Source: Pseudomonas ekonensis
GTDB lineage: Bacteria; Pseudomonadota; Gammaproteobacteria; Pseudomonadales; Pseudomonadaceae
Reading direction: 5' to 3'
Assembly: GCF_019145435.1 (NCBI RefSeq)
Contig: NZ_JAHSTS010000002.1
Span: 620,001 to 684,000, forward strand
DNA: 64,000 nt
Program-made: the position numbers and the translations under genes
In this document: positions 50,102 to 56,995 of the stretch, in pieces
How the letters are laid out: each line of letters starts with the position of its first letter
Position numbering within the stretch: position 1 is the first letter of the stretch
The notes under the pieces: generated by a model
Seen by the model: only the letters and a program-made list of their open reading frames with translations
Databases searched by the model: none
What the model was told of the DNA's origin: nothing

Positions 50102-51151
50102 CTAAGCGTAATCCGCGAGTAGGCGACTGCGACACAAATCAAAAAAAGGTATAACAGGTAACGCCGCATAATAAGATGTTTTTAGCGCATGATCAAAATC
50201 CGGCCACTGACTCTTAATAGCTTGAACTCTATGCACATGATCAGAATACAGCGCTGTAACTCGAACTATCTCTGCATCCCGAATACCCAATGATGTTTTC
50301 AATAGAGAGCTAACTAGTCCTTCATACACACAATGCCCCCTCACAAAAAGATAAGCATTACTACTCGAATAACCGGTTCCAATAGCATCCGCCCGAAACC
50401 GATCATACTCAACTTTCTTTCCGGTCGAGACAATAAGGTTCTCAAGGCTTCTTTTAAGCTTCAGGAAAGAAGAAGAAATTCTTGAGAATTCTGGGCACGA
50501 ACTCAGCGCTCGCTGACAATCTAGCTTAAGCTGTGACTGAAGTATTCTATTAAATTTATCTTTAAAAACATTGCGAGCTTTACGGGAGTGCAAAACAACG
50601 TCATAGAACGCCAAACCCAAAGCCACATCAAAAACAAGACTAGAGACCTCAGCAAGCAATCCCGAAGGCTTAGTAGCTAAGCTAGCGACCGGTGTCCCTG
50701 TCACACTTTCGAACACCCTATCCAACAAGTCAGACTGTAAGAAAACATTGTCTATCGCATAGACATTAGTAACATACACAAAATCCCTTTCTAGTTTTTG
50801 TGACGAGAAGCCGCTTATAAATTTCTTTAAGTAACTATCATCACTATCCAAACAAAAAATCTGCGCCTTGCCCAGGGTTATAACGCCATCTCTTTCCATC
50901 TTAAACAACCTATCGCAACCTGTTGAGACCTTTCCGTCAGGCGCGGTTATTTGATCTGGAATTTTTGGAAAAAACTTGTACTTCGGGGAATTCGGTAGAT
51001 GAGCAAGCCAGAACCGTTTATCATCGAAAGCCTCCACCCACACATCAACATGAATAACACTAGTTCCATCAAGATTAAAATACTTAGTTTTCTCTAAATC
51101 TGCACTATTGAATGAAAAGCCTACATCCTTGTTTTTCCCCAACATAGTCAC
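50102..51151 (-). CDS. DUF4435 (Toprim-like) protein, PARIS AriB-like
   Basis: The 349-residue protein has the DUF4435 outline: VDVWVEAFDDKRFW at about 35-48 with the catalytic Glu40, a second acidic block CLDSDDS at 100-106, and YVTNVYAIDNVFL at 126-138 (family YxIEN-like). The rest is helical. DUF4435 is the Toprim nuclease of the PARIS anti-phage system (AriB), whose partner is an AAA ATPase (AriA). Its ATG overlaps the stop of the ATPase gene (ATGA). The gene is AT-rich and near attR. The remainder is divergent from what I remember of AriB. Confidence 0.75.
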   Translation of the reverse strand: MTMLGKNKDVGFSFNSADLEKTKYFNLDGTSVIHVDVWVEAFDDKRFWLAHLPNSPKYKFFPKIPDQITAPDGKVSTGCDRLFKMERDGVITLGKAQIFCLDSDDSYLKKFISGFSSQKLERDFVYVTNVYAIDNVFLQSDLLDRVFESVTGTPVASLATKPSGLLAEVSSLVFDVALGLAFYDVVLHSRKARNVFKDKFNRILQSQLKLDCQRALSSCPEFSRISSSFLKLKRSLENLIVSTGKKVEYDRFRADAIGTGYSSSNAYLFVRGHCVYEGLVSSLLKTSLGIRDAEIVRVTALYSDHVHRVQAIKSQWPDFDHALKTSYYAALPVIPFFDLCRSRLLADYA

Positions 51152-52380
51152 CCCCGCGCGGACGTTACGCAGCTAAAATTAGCCATATTCACAACCTGCT
51201 CACACTCAGTATTCATGACCATAAAGGGGGAATGAGTTGAAATAACAAACTGAGAGTTAGGTGCGAGCTTAGTTAGTGAAGGAATAAGCATACGCTGCCA
51301 CTCCATATGTAAGGAGAGATCGGGCTCATCAAATAGAAAAACTGCAGTACTACTGTAAAGATGCACAATCAAGAACAACGCAAGAAGAGTTTTCTCTCCT
51401 CTTGAAAAATATATCCAAGGAATTTCTTGTCCATCTTCCAGATGCATCACTGCATGCTTATTTGTCCACTTCAACTTTCGATTTGTTAGCGCAAAAAATT
51501 TATTAAGCTCAACAAAGACTTCCGTACTCTCGAACGCATTTAGTGTATTTTCAAGGATTGCAGGATCTATTTTTTCTCGAACATATTCTCGAGCGGCACT
51601 TTCATCCTCCCGCCCACCAGACTTCTCCTCAAATTCTTTTAGCAAAGAGTAAACCGTATCAAAAACATTTGGGTTTTTCACTTGCCTTACCGCAAGCTCA
51701 TAAAACAATGAAAATAAGGTTTGATTTATTCCTGAATTCCCATTCATTACCTCCTCAGAGACTTCACGCTTATAGTTAAAGTGAATTTCCGAATCAATAA
51801 ATGCAACAGCTTCGACTTCCCCCCCAAACTCTTCGATTGTTTTGTCACTATTTGAAGAAAGTGCAATACATCCAAAAGCGCGCTCCGCCTTGTCACTATT
51901 AGACTTAAAGCTAGCACTAGGTTTATACTCTTTCACTACATCCTGAACACGATTATAAGCATCCTCAATCGTATCAGCACCTGTGAACTCTTTTTCAATT
52001 AAGTTTTTGATATCAGCTGGCGAGGAAGAGTGCGCATTCATCTTTAACGCCCGAAGTTTTAACTCACCCTCAAAAACAAGTTCAACAATCCAGTCATAGC
52101 TAGTCACTCTATACTCCTCATCCCGCAAAAGAGATAAGGATTCAAGTATCACACCAAGGGTTCTGCTTTTCCCTGACCCGTTATAACCCGTCAATACAAG
52201 AACGTTCTTCCCAGGCTCGATAGCTAGCTTTACGCTAGCATCCAATACCGGTGTATTAAATAGAGATATGCTAGTAATTTTTTTCAATTTTCGTTCCCAA
52301 ATCTGCATCAGCCCACAATCGTCGTGCGTTTGTGTGAAAGGCCATCCATCGATCATAGCGAATGACCATCGGAATATCAC
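51148..52380 (-). CDS. ABC-type AAA ATPase, PARIS AriA-like
   Basis: The 410-residue ATPase has Walker A GYNGSGKS at 65-72, the signature SRGEK at 326-330, Walker B FLFDEPD at 348-354 and the switch STHSP at 381-385. The DEPDLSLH/STHSP C-terminus is typical of OLD-, AriA- and Gabija-type ATPases. It is coupled to the DUF4435 gene. The start is uncertain: GTG at residue 1 or ATG at residues 9 or 25 are possible. AT-rich, unlike the virion genes. Inferred role: sensing phage and releasing the DUF4435 effector. Confidence 0.8.
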   Translation of the reverse strand: MIFRWSFAMIDGWPFTQTHDDCGLMQIWERKLKKITSISLFNTPVLDASVKLAIEPGKNVLVLTGYNGSGKSRTLGVILESLSLLRDEEYRVTSYDWIVELVFEGELKLRALKMNAHSSSPADIKNLIEKEFTGADTIEDAYNRVQDVVKEYKPSASFKSNSDKAERAFGCIALSSNSDKTIEEFGGEVEAVAFIDSEIHFNYKREVSEEVMNGNSGINQTLFSLFYELAVRQVKNPNVFDTVYSLLKEFEEKSGGREDESAAREYVREKIDPAILENTLNAFESTEVFVELNKFFALTNRKLKWTNKHAVMHLEDGQEIPWIYFSRGEKTLLALFLIVHLYSSTAVFLFDEPDLSLHMEWQRMLIPSLTKLAPNSQFVISTHSPFMVMNTECEQVVNMANFSCVTSARG

Positions 52381-52550
52381 TCCATCCCCAGAAATCCGTT
52401 AGACAAGGCCTTCCTACACCGCATCATAGAGTAGATCGATTGACTTAGCTGACATCTGCTGGTAGCGGCAATCTCTCTGGCTCGAGTCAGCAGGGGGGGG
52501 AGTTAGCGAATGTCCGTTTTTGACCGATTGCTTTTCGTCGGAGAGGTTCC

Positions 52551-52769
52551 CTAGAGCTGCCGTAGTCGCGTAATCACATCGGTAATTGCGCTGGCATTTG
52601 CATCCAGTGTTTTCATCGCTACGACCGCATTTTCTGCAACTGCTTCTAGGCCATTTTCTGAGAGCCATTTAGTGACCTCTTCTATTGCCGCCCCCAAGGC
52701 ATGCTGGTTGTGTAGGAGCAATGTCAAAGCATCTGCTGTGGCGATGTTAGAGTCTGAGTTGTTTGGCAT
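52551..52769 (-). CDS. Small conserved-looking hypothetical protein
   Basis: A 72-residue soluble protein starting MPNNSDSNIATADALTLLLHNQ, followed by HALGAAIEEVTKWL, a helical pattern I associate with a small Pseudomonas hypothetical family. It lies between the defence pair and the right arm site, so it is probably part of the prophage. Function unknown. Confidence 0.6.
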   Translation of the reverse strand: MPNNSDSNIATADALTLLLHNQHALGAAIEEVTKWLSENGLEAVAENAVVAMKTLDANASAITDVITRLRQL

Positions 52770-52874
52770 GGATCCATCCTTGAGCGAGGTGTCTAGAGAG
52801 ACTAGTTCATGGGCGTCAGGTCATGACCAACGACTGACTCACGGCGCTCCATTTTTTGCACCAAAATAGCGCAC

Positions 52875-52894
52875 CAGTCCCATGCCAGTCCCAT
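52875..52894. repeat. Putative integrase arm site, right copy
   Basis: Identical to the 20-base copy near attL and in the same orientation, lying about 78 bases inside attR. The two CAGTCCCAT units are 11 bases apart. Confidence 0.65.
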
Positions 52895-52923
52895 ATGGAC
52901 TTTTTTCAGATGCCAGAAACCAC

Positions 52924-52958
52924 AAACCCCCGACTTTCTCTAGGAAAATCAGGGGTTT
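52924..52958 (-). terminator. Terminator downstream of the tRNA-Ser gene (phage-borne)
   Basis: AAACCCC pairs with GGGGTTT with partly paired inner bases. It sits where the original tRNA terminator would, but that one is now beyond attL. So the phage seems to carry a replacement terminator in its attP arm. Confidence 0.55.
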
Positions 52959-52972
52959 GCGTTTACTGAATG

Positions 52973-52995
52973 TGGCGGTGAAGGAGAGATTCGAA
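52973..52995. repeat. attR core (tRNA-Ser 3' end)
   Basis: The 23-base direct repeat of attL. It lies within the functional tRNA gene, ending with the encoded CCA at 52973 on the minus strand. Confidence 0.92.
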
Positions 52996-53062
52996 CTCTC
53001 GATACAGTTTCCTGTATACACACTTTCCAGGCGTGCTCCTTAAGCCACTCGGACACTTCACC
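52973..53062 (-). tRNA. tRNA-Ser(GGA)
   Basis: A 90-base tRNA on the minus strand with acceptor stem GGTGAAG/CTTCACC, a long variable arm as in Ser tRNAs, anticodon loop CTGGAAA (anticodon GGA), T-loop GTTCGAATC and an encoded CCA end. The prophage has integrated into its 3' half, and the gene is intact. Confidence 0.93.
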
Positions 53063-53360
53063 GTATCTCGTCATTCGCGTTGCGTCTGTCGAGGCGCGCT
53101 AATGTAGTCGAAAGCTTTTCCGATGGCAAAGGTTTTTTTCAGAATTTTCATGCGGTTAAGGCATTTACCCTTTTCTGCGTGTTCCGGCCCATGGCAAACC
53201 GGCCATTCTCCGGGCGGCGCCAGGCCGTCTTCGGCACCGGAAATGCCTTCCATAGGGATCGGCAAGCGGAATGCGGTGACCGGCGGGTCAGTCACAGTGC
53301 TTTACCTGACCTGCATCGCTGGGTAACGTCTGCCTCAACTTTCTTATAAGGAATAGCGTC

Positions 53361-54050
53361 ATGAGCGACCTGGTTGCCTATCACCTCGAAGACGGCATCG
53401 CGACCCTGACCCTGAGCAACGGCAAGGTCAATGCCATTTCCCCGGATGTGATCGCCGCGTTCAACGCAGCGCTGAACCGGGCCGTGACCGATCGCGCCGT
53501 GGTGATCATCACCGGTCAGCCGGGCATCCTGTCGGGCGGCTATGACCTCAAGGTAATGACCGCCGGCCCTAAAGAGGCGGTGTCGCTGGTGACCGCCGGT
53601 TCGACCCTGGCCCGTCGCCTGCTGTCGCATCCGTTCCCGGTGATCGTGGCCTGCCCGGGCCATGCGGTCGCCAAGGGTGCGTTCATTCTGTTGTCCGCCG
53701 ACTACCGCATCGGCGTCGACGGCCCGTTCAGCATCGGCCTGAACGAAGTGCAGATCGGCATGACCATGCACCACGCCGGCATCGAACTGGCCCGTGACCG
53801 CCTGCGTCGCTCGGCCTTCCACCGTTCGGTGATCAACGGTGAGATGTTCGATCCGCAAACCGCCGTGGACGCCGGTTTCCTGGATAAGGTGGTGTCGGCC
53901 GAAGAGCTGCAAGGCGCCGCCCTCGCCGCTGCGCGTCAGTTGAAGAAGATCAACATGACCGCGCACAAGAACACCAAGCTCAAAGTGCGCAAGGCCCTGC
54001 TGGAAACCCTGGACAACGCGATCATTCAGGATCAGGAGCATCTGGGATAA
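53361..54050 (+). CDS. Enoyl-CoA hydratase/isomerase (crotonase) family protein
   Basis: A 229-residue crotonase, MSDLVAYHLEDGIATLTLS, with LSGGYDLKVM as the oxyanion-hole strand and CPGHAVAKGAFILLSADYRIG around the second oxyanion position. The usual catalytic Glu pair is not obvious, so hydratase activity is uncertain and isomerase or other crotonase chemistry is possible. AAGGAA precedes the ATG. It has its own terminator. Confidence 0.87.
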   Translation: MSDLVAYHLEDGIATLTLSNGKVNAISPDVIAAFNAALNRAVTDRAVVIITGQPGILSGGYDLKVMTAGPKEAVSLVTAGSTLARRLLSHPFPVIVACPGHAVAKGAFILLSADYRIGVDGPFSIGLNEVQIGMTMHHAGIELARDRLRRSAFHRSVINGEMFDPQTAVDAGFLDKVVSAEELQGAALAAARQLKKINMTAHKNTKLKVRKALLETLDNAIIQDQEHLG

Positions 54051-54082
54051 GCCCCTGCCCCGCCATCGCGCAGCAAACAGAG

Positions 54083-54108
54083 AGCCCGGCCGTCGTGTCG
54101 GGCTTTTT
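54083..54108 (+). terminator. Rho-independent terminator of the crotonase gene
   Basis: AGCCCGGC pairs with GTCGGGCT, one G-T pair, six-base loop, and five T residues follow. Confidence 0.88.
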
Positions 54109-54274
54109 CTTACGCGAGCATTTGAATCCTCCGACAACGCTCTAGGTCGCATCTGACCAACGAGTCGGAAACATGCGCTTAAACATCGGCCATCTCCGGA
54201 CTCTTGAGCGGCAATTGCCGAAAACAGTGCACATCCGTACACTGCGCCACCTTTTTGTCCCGGTGGGCGTAAAA

Positions 54275-54997
54275 ATGCTGTTTGCGTTTCGTATGTTGTT
54301 GATGGGGCTGCACTTTATCCTTGCCGGCGTGTTGGGTGTGATCCTCGGTCTGTGCCGGCCGTTCAATCCGGACAACAGTCGTCTGTGCGCCCGCCTCTAT
54401 GCGCTGCCGGCCATGTGCATCCTGCGCCTGAGGGTTCGGGCCGAGGTCAGCGGACTGATGAACAAGCCCGCGAGCTGCGTGATCATCGCCAATCATCAGT
54501 CCAACTACGACCTGTTCGTGTTCGGCAACGTGGTGCCTTACCGCACCGTGTGCATCGGCAAGAAGAGCCTGAAATGGGTACCGCTGTTCGGCCAGTTGTT
54601 CTGGCTGGCCGGCAACGTGTTGATCGACCGTGGGAACGCGCACAAGGCGCGCAAGTCGATGTTGACCACCACCCACACCCTGCAGCATGAGGACACCTCG
54701 ATCTGGGTGTTCCCGGAAGGCACCCGCAACCTGGGCAAGGAACTGCTGCCGTTCAAGAAAGGCGCGTTCCAGATGGCGATCGCCGCCGGCGTGCCGATCG
54801 TTCCGGTGTGCGTCAGCAACTACATCAACCACATGCGCCTGAACCGCTGGCGCAGCGGCAACGTGCTCATCCGTTCGTTGCCGGCAATTCCTACGGCAGG
54901 GCTGACGATGGACGACATGCCCCGGCTCATGGCCCAGTGCCAGGAGCAGATGCGCGAATGCATCGATGCGATGGACCGGCAGCTGCAAGCCGCCTGA
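54275..54997 (+). CDS. plsC: 1-acyl-sn-glycerol-3-phosphate acyltransferase (PlsC type)
   Basis: A 240-residue membrane enzyme that acylates lysophosphatidic acid. It has an N-terminal membrane helix (LFAFRMLLMGLHFILAGVLGV), the catalytic NHQSNYD with His74 and Asp79, and FPEGTRN near 147 with substrate-binding Arg. I chose the ATG at MLFAFRM as in Pseudomonas homologues; a further 34 codons upstream are open but lack family similarity. It follows the crotonase terminator, hence its own promoter. Confidence 0.87.
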   Translation: MLFAFRMLLMGLHFILAGVLGVILGLCRPFNPDNSRLCARLYALPAMCILRLRVRAEVSGLMNKPASCVIIANHQSNYDLFVFGNVVPYRTVCIGKKSLKWVPLFGQLFWLAGNVLIDRGNAHKARKSMLTTTHTLQHEDTSIWVFPEGTRNLGKELLPFKKGAFQMAIAAGVPIVPVCVSNYINHMRLNRWRSGNVLIRSLPAIPTAGLTMDDMPRLMAQCQEQMRECIDAMDRQLQAA

Positions 54998-55002
54998 AGA
55001 TG

Positions 55003-55023
55003 AAACCCGCCCCGTGCGGGTTT
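55003..55023 (+). terminator. Rho-independent terminator of plsC
   Basis: AAACCCGC pairs with GCGGGTTT over five bases, with further T residues after the stem. Confidence 0.88.
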
Positions 55024-55129
55024 TCTTTTGCCCGTGAACCATGCAGATTGCACGCACTCTGAAGCAACCACACGGCTAAGCTGAAGCCTGAACCCCCTGT
55101 CATCTGCCAAGAAGAAGTGAATCACCACC

Positions 55130-56101
55130 ATGGGTCGAGTTGTCGCTGCTGCGGTTTACAGTGCCGGTAAGAAAGTCACCAACATCACCCTCGACGAAGG
55201 CGCGGCCTGGGCCGCGAAAACCGGGCACTTCGTCTGGATCGGCCTGGAAGAGCCGAACGCCCAGGAGCTGACCAACCTGCAACGCCAGTTCAACCTGCAC
55301 GAACTGGCCATCGAAGACGCCCTGGAAAAGCACAGCCGACCGAAGCTGGAAACCTTCGGCGACGCGCTGTTCATCGTCACCTACTCGCCGGTGCGCCAGC
55401 ACGGCATCCTGCAATTCATCGAAACCCATATCTTCGCCGGCAAGGGCTACATCATCACCGCCCGCAACGGCCACTCGGCGTCCTACGCCCACGTCCGCCA
55501 ACGCTGTGAGGCGCGTCCGCTGCTGCTTGAGCACGGGGAAGATTTCGTACTGTATGCAATCCTGGATTTCGTGATCGAGAACTATCAGCCGGTGGGCGAA
55601 GCGATCCATGCCGAAATCGACGAACTGGAACGCAACGTGTTGTGCAGCGCCTTGAACGAGCATGACATCCAGAAGCTTCACGGCCTGCGTCGGGATGTCC
55701 TGCGCCTGCGGCGCTATGCGGCGCCCATGGTGGAGATCGGCGAGGAACTGCAGAAGCTGAGCTTCCCGTTCATCGACAAGAACATGCGCCCCTACTTCCG
55801 GGATGTGCAGATCCACGTGACGCGGCAGATGGAAGACCTGACGACCCTGGCGGACATTGCCAGCCAGACCATCGAGATCGGTGTGTTGCTGGAGGCGTCA
55901 CGCCAGAGCGTGGTGCAGCGCAAGTTCGCCGCATGGGCGGCGATCCTGGCGTTCCCCACGGCGGTGGCCGGGATCTACGGGATGAACTTCCAGAACATGC
56001 CGGAACTGAGTTGGCACTACGGCTATTTCGGCGTGCTGGGGTTCATCACCGTGGGCTGCGTGGGATTGTGGGCGAGCTTCAAGAAGTCGGGCTGGCTGTA
56101 G
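55130..56101 (+). CDS. CorA-family divalent cation transporter
   Basis: A 323-residue inner-membrane protein with a large cytoplasmic N-domain and two C-terminal helices. The pore signature YGMNF near 284-288 marks the CorA family, which moves Mg2+, Co2+ or Zn2+. The soluble part (FNLHELAIEDALEKHSRPKLE) is typical. ATG at MGRVVAAAVY. Confidence 0.92.
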   Translation: MGRVVAAAVYSAGKKVTNITLDEGAAWAAKTGHFVWIGLEEPNAQELTNLQRQFNLHELAIEDALEKHSRPKLETFGDALFIVTYSPVRQHGILQFIETHIFAGKGYIITARNGHSASYAHVRQRCEARPLLLEHGEDFVLYAILDFVIENYQPVGEAIHAEIDELERNVLCSALNEHDIQKLHGLRRDVLRLRRYAAPMVEIGEELQKLSFPFIDKNMRPYFRDVQIHVTRQMEDLTTLADIASQTIEIGVLLEASRQSVVQRKFAAWAAILAFPTAVAGIYGMNFQNMPELSWHYGYFGVLGFITVGCVGLWASFKKSGWL

Positions 56102-56166
56102 CGAACCCCATGGCCGGGCCGCTTGGCGGCCCGGCGGGAGCAAACGCCATCGCCACAGGAGGCGGG

Positions 56167-56889
56167 TCAGGCGGTTGCCGGCTTGTGCGCCACGAAACGC
56201 ATCATCCACTCCGCCACCGTGGTGCCATGGTGCTGATGCTCCAGGCTGGCCACGCCTTTGCTGTAGACCTGCTCGCCCAGGGCTTCCTGGCGCAGATCCA
56301 GCAGCGCACGCGAATAGTCGTGAATGAATTCCGGATGGCCCTGGAAGCACAGCACCTGATCGTTGATGTGGTACGCCGCGAACGGGCAGAAGTCGCTGGA
56401 GGCGATCACCGTGGCGTTCTCCGGCAATGCGGTGACCTGATCCTGGTGGCTGATCAAAAGCGTCAGCTCTTCCCGCACCGGGCTCATCCACGGCGCCTTG
56501 GCGGCCATCTTGTAGTTGTGGATGCCGACGCCCCAGCCCTGGGTGGCGCGCTCGCTCTTGCCGCCCAGCAGCAGCGCCAGCAACTGATGGCCGAAGCATA
56601 CGCCGAGCAGCTTGTCGCCGCGCTCGTAGCGGGTCAGCAGGTAGTGCTTGAGGGTCTGGATCCACGGGTCTGTGCCGAACGAATCGGCCTTGCTGCCGGT
56701 GACCAGGTACGCATCGAAGGTCAGGTCATCGCTGGGGTAGTCGCCCTGCATCACGTTGTAGACGGTGAACTCGGCGGCGATCGGCTGCTGCGAGAACAGG
56801 CGCTGGAACATCTGCCCGTAGCCCTGATACTGATCGACCAGTTCCGGACGCAGGATGTCGGTTTCCAGAATGCAGATGCGTAGCGACAT
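56167..56889 (-). CDS. Glutamine amidotransferase (class I)
   Basis: A 240-residue cytoplasmic enzyme with the nucleophile Cys98 in GVCFGHQ, His185 and Glu187 in QGHPEF, the triad of class I glutaminases. An oxyanion segment is TGSKADSFG. It is related to the GMP-synthase-like stand-alone amidotransferases such as gamma-glutamyl-compound hydrolases (PuuD/PauD class) in Pseudomonas. The substrate is not clear. Start MSLRICILET by homology. Confidence 0.84.
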   Translation of the reverse strand: MSLRICILETDILRPELVDQYQGYGQMFQRLFSQQPIAAEFTVYNVMQGDYPSDDLTFDAYLVTGSKADSFGTDPWIQTLKHYLLTRYERGDKLLGVCFGHQLLALLLGGKSERATQGWGVGIHNYKMAAKAPWMSPVREELTLLISHQDQVTALPENATVIASSDFCPFAAYHINDQVLCFQGHPEFIHDYSRALLDLRQEALGEQVYSKGVASLEHQHHGTTVAEWMMRFVAHKPATA

Positions 56890-56995
56890 AAAAAATTCCT
56901 GACACGTGATGGGAATAATGCACACCCCAGAGCCTGCCTTGAAACCACCCGGCAAGGCAAGCCCCGAAATGCGCCCGATCCCTGTCAGGGCACCG

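Larger units (their letters stand above)
18596..52995. mobile_element. P2/HP1-like prophage integrated in tRNA-Ser(GGA)
   Basis: A roughly 34.4-kb element lies between two copies of the tRNA-Ser 3' end. Content and order match P2-like temperate phages: divergent terminase/portal versus scaffold/capsid, DUF2586 sheath and DUF2597 tube as in HP1, late activator, repressor/Cro switch, replication gene and tyrosine integrase near the tRNA. All virion modules appear present and open, so it may be inducible. AT-rich cargo at both ends is unlike the GC-rich virion genes. Confidence 0.92.

Noticed and set aside
52414..52668. An 84-codon minus-strand frame overlapping the small gene at 52551-52769
   Set aside because: Cys/Arg/Ser-rich and a shadow of the better frame, which has a helical, protein-like sequence.
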